8,109 bases of DNA from a bacterium (lineage in GTDB: Bacteria > Patescibacteriota > Patescibacteriia > Magasanikbacterales > GWA2-37-8), in NCBI GenBank assembly GCA_021790135.1, contig JAJYIJ010000040.1, positions 1 through 8,109 of the forward strand, read 5' to 3'. The position numbers and the translations under genes were made by a program. Below, one piece after another: positions 1 through 6,303 of the stretch; positions within the stretch are counted from its first letter, which is position 1, and every line of letters begins with the position of its first letter. The notes beneath the pieces were generated by a model. That model was not told where the DNA came from and searched no databases. It saw only the letters and a list, made by a program, of their open reading frames with translations.

Positions 1-819
1 ACTCTCTTCACTTCAACGGCAAAAAATTCCTGGCACGCTTTCTGGGCGCCGAATGTTACCTATCTTGCTATTCAGAGACAAGATGACCCAGAACATCTTA
101 TCGTGCTCGATGCCAGCGATCCGGCAACGCTCACCACAGTGACAACAAACGAAGTCATTCAAAAAATCATGTGGCTGAACACCCCCGATCCCGAACTTTA
201 CTACAGCACGACCAATGCTATTTACTCCTTCTCCCCGCTTACCGATGCTTCCTCAGTGTTGGTTACCAATAACTACCAGGATTGGCTTATGACGACGCAG
301 GGTCTGTGGAGTATAAAAGTTGCTACTGGCACGGTCGCCACCATTACCGAAGACACGCTTGGATTTCAAAGCGATTTTGCGGTAATTCCTTGGTCGGCTG
401 GCGATCCTTGGCATGTACTGGCCGCCCGCGATAACAGCGTGCTGCTTGGCGACTCCTCCAATCGACATATGCTTATTGTGACGCCGATGAAACAATTTCC
501 TTTGAGTGCCGGACACTATCTAACTTCTTCGTATAATAACTGGTGGCTTTTCTGGTCAGCGAGCGAACTGTGGGCGTACAGCGATGGCGGAACGCCCGAA
601 CTCCTTACACGGACCGGCTCAGGATTGGACGATGTGGTGATACTGGATTCCAACAACACCCTGGGGTTACAATGGGGCAAACGCGTCACAGCGCTTATAC
701 CATATTATGCCACTGAACAAGATTTGATTGACCGCCCTGTTGGAATGTTGGCGGCAGACAGCGCCCGCCGCATTTTATATTTCAGCGATAGCCAAGGTCT
801 GTGGAAATTAGCTTATTAA
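1..819 (+). CDS. Beta-propeller-like protein, C-terminal part (5' end off window)
   Basis: The frame is open from base 1 and ends in TAA at 817-819, giving 272 residues of a longer protein; the GTG at 103 sits inside this open frame and is not a convincing start. The visible part has no enzymatic motif. It shows recurring short blocks in which a hydrophobic strand is followed by a Leu/Ile-Trp/Tyr turn: YYSTTNAIYSF, WLMTTQGLWSI, WLFWSASELWAY and, at the very end, LYFSDSQGLWKLAY. Such spaced strands rich in W, Y, S and T are typical of beta-propeller blades (TolB/WD-like), usually exported or surface-anchored. In Patescibacteria such propellers often follow an N-terminal membrane segment and PEGA domain; that part would lie left of the window, so this architecture is a guess. 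The gene ends 10 bp before the RNase HI gene, so the two are probably cotranscribed. Confidence 0.6.
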   Translation, partial: TLFTSTAKNSWHAFWAPNVTYLAIQRQDDPEHLIVLDASDPATLTTVTTNEVIQKIMWLNTPDPELYYSTTNAIYSFSPLTDASSVLVTNNYQDWLMTTQGLWSIKVATGTVATITEDTLGFQSDFAVIPWSAGDPWHVLAARDNSVLLGDSSNRHMLIVTPMKQFPLSAGHYLTSSYNNWWLFWSASELWAYSDGGTPELLTRTGSGLDDVVILDSNNTLGLQWGKRVTALIPYYATEQDLIDRPVGMLAADSARRILYFSDSQGLWKLAY

Positions 820-829
820 TGTTACACCT

Positions 830-1231
830 ATGAAATTGACCACCTATACTGATGGCGGCGCCCGCGGCAATCCTGGTCCAGCCGCTGCTGGGATAGTTAT
901 TAAAGATGCGAATGGAAAAATAATCGCTTCTTTTGGAAAATATTTAGGGCACCAAACAAACAATTTTGCTGAGTATACTGCCCTGATTCTTGCCTTACAG
1001 AAAGCCGAGGAACTTGGAGCCGCGGAAGTAGATTGCGTCTTGGACAGCGAATTGGTTGTAAAACAAATGCGGCGTGAATATAAAGTTAAAGAACCAACGC
1101 TGCAAAAACTATTCTTGCAGGTCTACAATCTCTCAACACGTTTCAAAAAAGTAACGTACCGTCATACGCTCCGTGCCGGCAATAAAGAAGCCGATGCCGA
1201 GGTGAACGAAGCACTTGATGCGCACCAATAA
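830..1231 (+). CDS. rnhA: Ribonuclease HI family protein
   Basis: A 133-residue RNase H-fold protein that cuts the RNA strand of RNA-DNA hybrids in the cytoplasm (R-loops, primers). The four acidic metal-binding residues are all visible: D8 in YTDGGARGNPGPA, E48 in NNFAEYTAL, D72 in VLDSELVVKQ and D122 in GNKEADAEVN. H112, just before the last motif, fits the catalytic-loop histidine. It is shorter than the E. coli enzyme (155 aa); the segment after D72 runs straight into MRREYKVKEP, so the basic handle region seems absent, as in archaeal and YpdQ-like forms. The ATG lies 10 bp after the upstream stop and has no clear Shine-Dalgarno. It converges on the DUF5667-like gene with only 13 bp between the stop codons. 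Confidence 0.9.
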   Translation: MKLTTYTDGGARGNPGPAAAGIVIKDANGKIIASFGKYLGHQTNNFAEYTALILALQKAEELGAAEVDCVLDSELVVKQMRREYKVKEPTLQKLFLQVYNLSTRFKKVTYRHTLRAGNKEADAEVNEALDAHQ

Positions 1232-1244
1232 CGATTGAAGAAAT

Positions 1245-1778
1245 CTAATCGATCGTATGCTCAAGCGTCTCCAGTTTTCTTTGGATTCTCTGTTTAAGCT
1301 GTCCATGCTCTCTGCCGTCTAACTGACTCTGCACGCCCGCCAATTTTATGATGATGCGTTGGATTGAAGCACGAACAGAATCAACTTGATCTAAACGATT
1401 TTTATTTTGTAGCATGGTCAATTCAGAACTGCGTCGATCTAAAATTTTTAAATAAAATGTCGCCTTGCGCTCCGGTGACCATTGCATTTTTTCTTCCACG
1501 TTCTCTAACGTTTGTTTAATGGGATAGAGTGCCGAGCCATCCGTCACGTGGACGCTGGTATAAGCATATGCCGTCACTCCACTGCTTAAAACAACGAGGA
1601 ATGCAGCCAACAAAACTGCCGCCCTTTGGAATCGATGGCGGTGATACCACTTGGGACTCACGCCTTGCCGCGCAAAAAAACGAGCAAGCAAATGATTATG
1701 TAGGCCGTTTTTAAAAGCTGAACGAACGGCAAGGCATCTGCGAATTTTTTTGAACCTCAATGATAACGGCTTTTTCAT
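1245..1778 (-). CDS. DUF5667-like single-pass membrane protein, probable sigma-factor partner
   Basis: A 177-residue protein with a very basic N-terminal cytoplasmic part (residues 1-52, many R, K and H), one hydrophobic segment at about 53-73 (AAVLLAAFLVVLSSGVTAYAY), and an extracytoplasmic helical part. The stretch LYPIKQTLENVEEKMQWSPERKATFYLKILDRRSSEL (about 84-120) matches my memory of DUF5667, a family of unknown biochemical function often found behind ECF sigma genes. Its ATG overlaps the TGA of the sigma gene (ATGA, 1775-1778), implying translational coupling. By position and topology it may be an anti-sigma or sensor protein, but no zinc-binding anti-sigma motif (HxxxCxxC) is visible, so this role is inferred. 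It is the last gene of the minus-strand block. Confidence 0.75.
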   Translation of the reverse strand: MKKPLSLRFKKIRRCLAVRSAFKNGLHNHLLARFFARQGVSPKWYHRHRFQRAAVLLAAFLVVLSSGVTAYAYTSVHVTDGSALYPIKQTLENVEEKMQWSPERKATFYLKILDRRSSELTMLQNKNRLDQVDSVRASIQRIIIKLAGVQSQLDGREHGQLKQRIQRKLETLEHTID

Positions 1779-2290
1779 AATTGACGACGTAATTTTTTTA
1801 TAATTCGATGGACTGTCACTCGTAATGCCCCTTCGCTCTGGCCAGTCAACTCGGCAATCTCTGTATAATTATACCCAACGAGGTAATGCAACGTTACGAG
1901 TTCTCGCTCGTCGTCTCTTAATTTAGCCAAAAGTTCCTTAAGAATCCGATAATCTTCATCACGCTTTTGTTGCCCCTGTGCCGCGCCAAAAAGATAGGCC
2001 TCCTCCGCGCCATCCCCTTCCAGCCAAGCGTCAACCGATACCATTGGCTTAGTGTCGCGCCAATAATTTGCCAAATGATTTTTAGTGATGGTCATGAGCC
2101 ACGACGTGGTACTCTTGGCAGGATCATACGTCCCAAAATGTTCTAAGGCTTTCATGAAAATTTCGGCCGTTAGCTCCTCTGCCTTCGTTCGATCGCCAAC
2201 ACGAAAAAAGACAAAACGGAAAATTTTGTCGATATTGTTCGAATAAAACTTTTCAAACCTCCGCCTTTCCCTCGCCTTCTTAAATAGCAT
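1775..2290 (-). CDS. ECF-type sigma-70 family RNA polymerase sigma factor
   Basis: A 171-residue two-domain sigma factor that directs RNA polymerase to a specific promoter set. Region 2 covers about residues 12-78, with KAEELTAEIFMKAL at 36-49 in place of the usual DAEDLVQEVF motif, followed by TSWLMTITKNHLANYWR. A charged linker of about 35 residues follows. Region 4 covers about 115-170, with LRDDERELVTLHYLVGYNYTEIAELTGQSEGALRVTVHR containing the DNA-binding helix-turn-helix (about 141-163). Regions 1 and 3 are missing, as expected for group 4 (ECF). It starts 32 bp after the dnaJ stop on the same strand and overlaps the DUF5667-like gene by 4 bp. Target promoters cannot be predicted from this window. 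Confidence 0.92.
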   Translation of the reverse strand: MLFKKARERRRFEKFYSNNIDKIFRFVFFRVGDRTKAEELTAEIFMKALEHFGTYDPAKSTTSWLMTITKNHLANYWRDTKPMVSVDAWLEGDGAEEAYLFGAAQGQQKRDEDYRILKELLAKLRDDERELVTLHYLVGYNYTEIAELTGQSEGALRVTVHRIIKKLRRQL

Positions 2291-2322
2291 AACAAAGCGC
2301 GATCCGTTTACCGAATCAAATA

Positions 2323-3417
2323 TTACAACTCTTTCTTAAGTTCCTCAAGAAGTTTTTTAGCGGTCTTGTTTGGTTTTTTTGGTACCCGTATTTTAACACG
2401 CACATAATGATCGCCGCGTGTATGGCCATTGATATGCTGGATACCTTTGGCACGAAGACGAATAAGCTGCCCTGATTCCGTTCCTTCCGGCACGGCCACC
2501 CGAATTTTCCCATCAATCGTTTCCACGTCAATGGTATCGCCAAGCACTGCTTGCGGAAAACTAATTTCGGCATCAGTATACACATCATATTCTTCACGGT
2601 GGAATACTTTTGAGGGCTTAATATGCATCACAACATATAAATCGCCGCTGGTGCCGCCATGTGGCGCGGCTTCGCCAAGCCCGCTTAAACGAATAGACTG
2701 GCCGGTATTGATGCCCGCCGGAATTTTTACTTTATGCGTCACGGTTTTGGCCACAATACCGTCGCCCCCGCAGTGTTTGCATTTTTTAGAAGCTGACTGC
2801 CCCCGGCCATGACACGTTGGGCAGGCCACCACGGTCTGCATCGCACCAAGAAAGGTGCGTTGTTGCTGCACCACCTGCCCCTGCCCTTTGCAGGTATGGC
2901 ACGTTTCCAGTTTGCTGCCCGGTTCGGCACCGTTGCCGCCGCAAACGTCGCAGGTGCTTTGTTTACGAAGCGTGATATCCCGTTCCACGCCAAAGGCCGC
3001 TTCCTTGAAATCTAATTCCACATCCACTTGAATGTCACGCCCGCGACTGGCCCGTCGTCCCCCACCGCCCATACCAAACATATCACCAAACAAATCACCG
3101 AAGTCCATGCCGCCAAAATTAAACTGGAAACCACCGCCCTCTCCGCCGCGCGCCGCCCGCATAAAGTCTTCCCAGTTGGCGCCACCGCCAAAACCACCTT
3201 GCTGCTCAAAATCCGAACCGAACTGGTCGTAGCGCTGACGTTTGTCGGCATCCGAAAGCACTTGGTAAGCTTCGTTTATTTCTTTGAATTTTGCCTCGTC
3301 TCCGCCCGGCCGATCGGGATGGTACTGCAAAGCGAGCTTTTTAAAAGCTTTTTTAATTTCATCCGTGGAGGCATTTTTGCTGACGCCTAAAATTTTGTAG
3401 TAATCTTTGCCGGCCAT
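2323..3417 (-). CDS. dnaJ: Chaperone protein DnaJ (Hsp40)
   Basis: A full-length class A J-protein of 364 residues that delivers unfolded clients to DnaK and stimulates its ATPase. The J domain is at 4-67 with the HPD motif at 33-35. A Gly/Phe-rich linker spans about 70-120. The zinc-binding domain has four CxxCxGxG-type motifs: C156DVC159, C173HTC176, C199PTC202 and C213KHC216. The substrate-binding beta domains and a lysine-rich C-terminus follow. All catalytic and metal-binding residues are present, so it should be active. The ATG lies 6 bp after the stop of the 149-aa gene upstream, with no obvious Shine-Dalgarno, pointing to cotranscription. Hand-counted GC is high here (38/60 at 2821-2880). 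Confidence 0.97.
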   Translation of the reverse strand: MAGKDYYKILGVSKNASTDEIKKAFKKLALQYHPDRPGGDEAKFKEINEAYQVLSDADKRQRYDQFGSDFEQQGGFGGGANWEDFMRAARGGEGGGFQFNFGGMDFGDLFGDMFGMGGGGRRASRGRDIQVDVELDFKEAAFGVERDITLRKQSTCDVCGGNGAEPGSKLETCHTCKGQGQVVQQQRTFLGAMQTVVACPTCHGRGQSASKKCKHCGGDGIVAKTVTHKVKIPAGINTGQSIRLSGLGEAAPHGGTSGDLYVVMHIKPSKVFHREEYDVYTDAEISFPQAVLGDTIDVETIDGKIRVAVPEGTESGQLIRLRAKGIQHINGHTRGDHYVRVKIRVPKKPNKTAKKLLEELKKEL

Positions 3418-3423
3418 AGTTAA

Positions 3424-3873
3424 TTAATCTACAAACTCTTTAATATGCGTTTTGAGCTCCTCTATAATTTCTTCTCTATCTTTTTCAGATGTCTTATCAT
3501 CAGCAAGAAATTCAAGATTGCTTTTAAGTGGCCCCAAGCTATTATTCAAGAAAGCTTTGAAGGCCTTACGAACATCTTTAGCTTCAGTAGAAATTGGTAA
3601 ACCATTTATTTCTCGTTCTTTCCCTTTATTCCTTTCAATTATCGGCTGAAGTTGCTGTAACAACTCTCCAAATTGCGCTCCCGGAACAACACTGGCTTTA
3701 ATCAGCTGGACAAATGATTCCCAACGCTCTTGATCATCATCAGTCAAATGCTTAGCATTAACAATTTTCTGCAAATCGCCTATTTGCGGAAATGTATCAT
3801 GCAACTTTTTAAAATGATCTTGAAAAGCCGCCAACTGGGCTGCTTTCTCTTTTTGTTCGTTGTCTTCAGGCAT
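3424..3873 (-). CDS. Hypothetical helical protein between dnaK and dnaJ
   Basis: A 149-residue protein I do not recognise. It is highly charged, has no cysteine, and contains no predicted membrane segment or signal peptide, so it should be cytosolic. It looks largely alpha-helical: a helix around 7-30 (QKEKAAQLAAFQDHFKKLHD), a middle part around LLQQLQPIIERNKGK, and an acidic/basic C-terminal helix (KTSEKDREEIIEELKTHIKEF). It occupies a position where grpE might be expected, but no GrpE beta-domain features are visible. GC is clearly lower than in its neighbours (22/60 at 3481-3540), which may reflect a different history. The start is the ATG directly after a T-rich leader; dnaJ follows after 6 bp. 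A DnaK co-factor role would fit the position but is only inference. Confidence 0.75.
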   Translation of the reverse strand: MPEDNEQKEKAAQLAAFQDHFKKLHDTFPQIGDLQKIVNAKHLTDDDQERWESFVQLIKASVVPGAQFGELLQQLQPIIERNKGKEREINGLPISTEAKDVRKAFKAFLNNSLGPLKSNLEFLADDKTSEKDREEIIEELKTHIKEFVD

Positions 3874-3891
3874 AAAAAAATAATTAAATTC

Positions 3892-3923
3892 GTAACCCTG
3901 ACAAATAGTAGCGTCAGGGTTAC
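3892..3923 (-). terminator. Terminator-like hairpin after dnaK
   Basis: A perfect 11-bp inverted repeat, GTAACCCTGAC (3892-3902) and GTCAGGGTTAC (3913-3923), has a 10-nt loop and begins 9 bp past the dnaK stop codon. On the minus strand it is followed by a T-rich stretch ending in seven T (3874-3891). The T run is 10 nt away rather than adjacent, so termination may be partial, reducing readthrough into the 149-aa gene and dnaJ. The reverse orientation has no T tract. Confidence 0.6.
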
Positions 3924-3932
3924 TGTAGTTAC

Positions 3933-5864
3933 TTACTTTTTTTCCTTATCATCCACCACCTCGCCCTCAATCGGCCCTTCATCTTTTTTCTGTTCACCGC
4001 CAGGAGCGGCTCCGCCATTAGCCCCAGCCGCACCGGCCCCGCCCTTATTTTGGTCAGCCTGGTACATCTTGGTGCCGACCGCCTGCGCCGCCTTGGATAA
4101 TTCTTCGGCCGTTTTCTTGATGGCGTCGACGTCATCCTTATCCTTTACTTCTTTTACTTTGGCGATGGCATCGTTTACCGCTTTCTTTTCGTCATCAGTG
4201 ATCGTTGTGATTTTCTTTTCGTCGATTTCCTTCAACATTTTTTCCGAGGTGTACACCATCGTGTCGGCCAAATTGCGCGCTTCAATCAGATCTTGCTTTT
4301 TCTTATCATCAGCCGCGTGCATTTCCGCGTCTTTCTTCATCTTTTCAATTTCCTCTTTGGAAAGACCGCTTGACGACTCAATGCGAATAGATTGTTCTTT
4401 ATTGGTAGCCTTGTCTTTAGCTTTCACATGCAAAATACCATTGGCGTCGATGTCAAAAGAGACTTCAATCTGCGGCACGCCGCGCGGTGCCGGTGGAATA
4501 CCATCCAAATTAAATTCGCCGAGCAGTTTGTTATCGTTGAACATCGGCCGTTCCCCTTGTGCCACCCGAATCGTCACGGCCGGCTGGTTGTCCGAAGCCG
4601 TTGAGAACACTTGGCTCTTGGACGTCGGAATGGTTTTGTTGCGTTCAATGAGCTTGGTGAATACTTGGCCCATTGTTTCAATGCCGAGGCTGAGCGGGGT
4701 CACGTCAAGCAATAAGACATCTTTCACATCACCTTTCAAAACACCCCCCTGCACTGCCGCACCGACCGCCACCACTTCGTCCGGGTTCACGCTAATATTC
4801 GGTTTCTTGCCAAACATTTTTTCGACGGCATTGTACACCAATGGCATGCGGGTCATACCGCCGACCATCACTACTTCATTGATATCGCTCATGGAAAGTT
4901 TGGCATCGCCAAGTGCTTTTTTCACCGGCTCCATGGTTTTGTCCACCAAGTCGCCAACAAGTTCTTCCAATTTGGCGCGCGTCAATTTCATCACCAAGTG
5001 TTTCGGGCCATTGGCATCCGAAGTAATAAACGGCTGGTTGATTTCGCTTTCCTGCGCCGTGGACAATTCAATTTTCGCTTTTTCGGCCGCTTCTTTAATG
5101 CGCTGCAAAGCCAAGGGATCTTTGCTCAAATCAACGCCTTGGTCTTTCTTGAATTCATCTAAAATCCACTGGATAATGCGCTGGTCAAAGTCATCGCCGC
5201 CAAGGTGCGTGTCGCCGTTGGTGGCCAAAACCTGCACCGAGTCAGCGGAAACTTCCAGAACCGACACGTCAAAGGTGCCGCCGCCCAAATCGTAGACAAT
5301 AATTTTTTCGTCTTTTTTCTTGTCAAAACCATAAGCGAGTGCCGCCGCCGTCGGTTCGTTGATAATGCGGAGCACCTTCAATCCGGCAATTTCACCGGCG
5401 TCTTTGGTCGCCTGACGCTGGCTGTCGTTAAAGTAGGCGGGCACGGTGATCACCGCTTCCGTCACTTTTTCGCCCAGTCGCTCTTCCGCGTCGGCTTTCA
5501 ATTTTTGCAGCACCATCGCCGAAATTTCTTGCGGCGTGTATTCTTTGCCCTGCATCACCACTTTTACCGCGTCGCCGCTTTTGACGATTTTATACGGCAT
5601 CAATTTCACGTCGCGCTGCACCTCTGGGTCGTCCCAGCTGCGGCCGATCAAACGCTTGATGGAATACAAGGTGTTTTCCGGATTCGTCACACCCTGGCGC
5701 TTAGCCAACTGGCCGATCAATCGCTCTCCCGATTTATTAATGGCAACCATGCTTGGCGTGGTCCGCGCCCCTTCCTTATTTTCCAATACCTTCGGCTGTC
5801 CGCCTTCAATGATGGCGACGCAGCTGTTTGTTGTACCCAAGTCTATACCTAATACTTTACTCAT
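3933..5864 (-). CDS. dnaK: Chaperone protein DnaK (Hsp70)
   Basis: A complete 643-residue Hsp70, the ATP-driven chaperone that binds and releases unfolded segments together with DnaJ and GrpE. The nucleotide-binding domain (about 1-381) starts with the phosphate-1 motif GIDLGTTNS (6-14) and includes INEPTAAALAYG (169-179), DLGGGTFD (192-199) and GGMTRMP (335-341). The linker DVLLLDVTP is at 382-390. The substrate-binding beta domain runs to about 500, then a helical lid, and a Gly/Ala-rich tail ending in EVVDDKEKK. The segment missing in many Firmicutes DnaKs (around 74-95) is present. No CIRCE operator lies upstream; the leader instead carries a 22-bp palindrome and an AT-rich run. The start is set by the conserved MSKVLGIDLGTTNS N-terminus. 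Confidence 0.98.
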   Translation of the reverse strand: MSKVLGIDLGTTNSCVAIIEGGQPKVLENKEGARTTPSMVAINKSGERLIGQLAKRQGVTNPENTLYSIKRLIGRSWDDPEVQRDVKLMPYKIVKSGDAVKVVMQGKEYTPQEISAMVLQKLKADAEERLGEKVTEAVITVPAYFNDSQRQATKDAGEIAGLKVLRIINEPTAAALAYGFDKKKDEKIIVYDLGGGTFDVSVLEVSADSVQVLATNGDTHLGGDDFDQRIIQWILDEFKKDQGVDLSKDPLALQRIKEAAEKAKIELSTAQESEINQPFITSDANGPKHLVMKLTRAKLEELVGDLVDKTMEPVKKALGDAKLSMSDINEVVMVGGMTRMPLVYNAVEKMFGKKPNISVNPDEVVAVGAAVQGGVLKGDVKDVLLLDVTPLSLGIETMGQVFTKLIERNKTIPTSKSQVFSTASDNQPAVTIRVAQGERPMFNDNKLLGEFNLDGIPPAPRGVPQIEVSFDIDANGILHVKAKDKATNKEQSIRIESSSGLSKEEIEKMKKDAEMHAADDKKKQDLIEARNLADTMVYTSEKMLKEIDEKKITTITDDEKKAVNDAIAKVKEVKDKDDVDAIKKTAEELSKAAQAVGTKMYQADQNKGGAGAAGANGGAAPGGEQKKDEGPIEGEVVDDKEKK

Positions 5865-5894
5865 AGTAAAAATAATTAATGATTTAAGAGATCG

Positions 5895-5916
5895 ACCTGC
5901 CTGCCGGCAGGCAGGT
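5895..5916. repeat. 22-bp perfect palindrome upstream of dnaK
   Basis: Two perfect 11-base arms, ACCTGCCTGCC and GGCAGGCAGGT, meet without a loop, 30 bp before the dnaK start codon. Read in one frame the core encodes the PACRQAG peptide, which I recall as a frequent artefact in Patescibacteria protein predictions. Related, imperfect cores occur at 6256-6271 and 7044-7057. It lies in the probable 5' leader of dnaK. Confidence 0.85.
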
Positions 5917-5948
5917 TTCTAGAACTTTGGACATATATAAATAATTTA

Positions 5949-5974
5949 TGTCATTCTGAACGAAGTGAAGAATC
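5949..5974 (+). repeat. TGTCATTCTGA-family repeat, left arm
   Basis: The unit is TGTCATTCTGAA, then CGAAGT, then GAAGAATC. It matches the left arm at 6976-7001 at 23 of 26 positions and is complementary to the ends of the right arm at 6247-6293, making an inverted pair about 345 bp apart. This type of dispersed repeat is common in intergenic DNA of Patescibacteria and several other phyla. Confidence 0.8.
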
Positions 5975-5994
5975 CTCTTCTTATCTTCGCCCAC

Positions 5995-6192
5995 TTAAAT
6001 TAATTTTTTAAAAGTAAAACCATTGGAATTCGTCAGCTCTAAACAAATTTTTGTTACTTCAATTTCATCATCTATATATTCATCAAGTTTTCCTTTTAAA
6101 TTTCTCTCCACTAAAAATTTCATAAGAAAATCATTAATTTTTACTTTCTTTTCGTCCCTTTCTTCTAAAGGAAGGGACAAGAGGAATGACAT
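5995..6192 (-). CDS. Doubtful small ORF inside the repeat element
   Basis: A 65-codon frame from ATG at 6190-6192 to TAA at 5995-5997. The first ~15 residues (MSFLLSLPLEERDEK) are encoded by a stem-loop repeat (6154-6178), so this start is probably artificial. The remainder (MKFLVERNLKGK...GFTFKKLI, possible inner ATG at 6121-6123) has a protein-like mix of charged and hydrophobic residues, and could be a tiny gene or the tail of a decayed one. There is no Shine-Dalgarno and I recognise no family. It lies between the arms of a repeat pair. Confidence 0.25.
   Translation of the reverse strand: MSFLLSLPLEERDEKKVKINDFLMKFLVERNLKGKLDEYIDDEIEVTKICLELTNSNGFTFKKLI
6154..6178. repeat. Stem-loop, 11-bp stem
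   Basis: Arms 6154-6164 (GTCCCTTTCTT) and 6168-6178 (AAGGAAGGGAC) pair with a single T-G wobble around a 3-nt loop. No T run follows on either strand, so it is not a typical terminator. It lies inside the larger repeat pair 5949-6293. Confidence 0.55.
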
Positions 6193-6216
6193 CCTCAATC
6201 GAACTAAGAACCCTGG

Positions 6217-6236
6217 ATTCCCGCTTACGCGGGAAT
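6217..6236. repeat. Stem-loop ATTCCCGC-ttac-GCGGGAAT
   Basis: A perfect 8-bp stem with a 4-nt loop, inside the phrase GGATTCCCGCTTACGCGGGAATGACA (6215-6240). I recall this phrase as a common dispersed repeat in many bacterial genomes. It adjoins the right arm of the TGTCATTCTGAG repeat. Confidence 0.65.
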
Positions 6237-6246
6237 GACAGCGGAA

Positions 6247-6293
6247 GATTCTTCCTGCCTGCCGGTAGGCATGGCGCTCTGCTCAGAATGACA
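6247..6293 (-). repeat. TGTCATTCTGAG-family repeat arm interrupted by a palindromic block
   Basis: On the minus strand the unit is TGTCATTCTGAG (6293-6282), a 27-nt block (6281-6255), then GAAGAATC (6254-6247). The block contains an almost perfect palindrome at 6256-6271 (one mismatch), related to that at 5895-5916. In uninterrupted arms only 6 nt separate the two outer parts. The arm begins 10 bp after the stop codon of the upstream unknown gene. Confidence 0.75.
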
Positions 6294-6303
6294 ATTGAAA
6301 ATA

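Larger units (their letters stand above)
5865..6303. other. AT-rich, repeat-filled intergenic region upstream of dnaK
   Basis: This 439-bp gap has no recognisable gene. It holds a 22-bp palindrome, one left arm and one right arm of the TGTCATTCTGAG repeat family, two stem-loops, two copies of GGAATGACA (6183-6191, 6232-6240), and a doubtful short reading frame at 5995-6192. The middle (about 5990-6150) is very AT-rich. Any dnaK promoter must lie here or further upstream; I could not identify convincing -35/-10 boxes. Confidence 0.7.

Noticed and set aside
1232..1251. Terminator between rnhA and the DUF5667-like gene
   Set aside because: Only a 5-bp CGATT/AATCG stem without a T run is visible in the 13-bp convergent gap and adjoining bases.
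3424..3873. 149-aa gene as GrpE
   Set aside because: It has no GrpE-like long N-terminal coiled coil followed by the beta-domain signature; only the gene position suggests it.
3730..5295. Long plus-strand open frame (521 codons) opposite dnaK
   Set aside because: It is antisense to the conserved dnaK coding sequence, its product is Ser/Phe-rich low-complexity sequence typical of a shadow frame, and it overlaps two strongly supported genes.
5205..5922. Plus-strand open frames opposite the dnaK N-terminus, one ending in RPACRQAGF
   Set aside because: They are antisense to the Hsp70 nucleotide-binding domain; the PACRQAG end is simply the translated palindrome at 5895-5916.
5865..5960. CIRCE (HrcA) operator or promoter upstream of dnaK
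   Set aside because: No TTAGCACTC-N9-GAGTGCTAA-like dyad is present, and no -35/-10 pair with acceptable spacing could be defended. The TTCTAGAA at 5917-5924 is too short to call an element.
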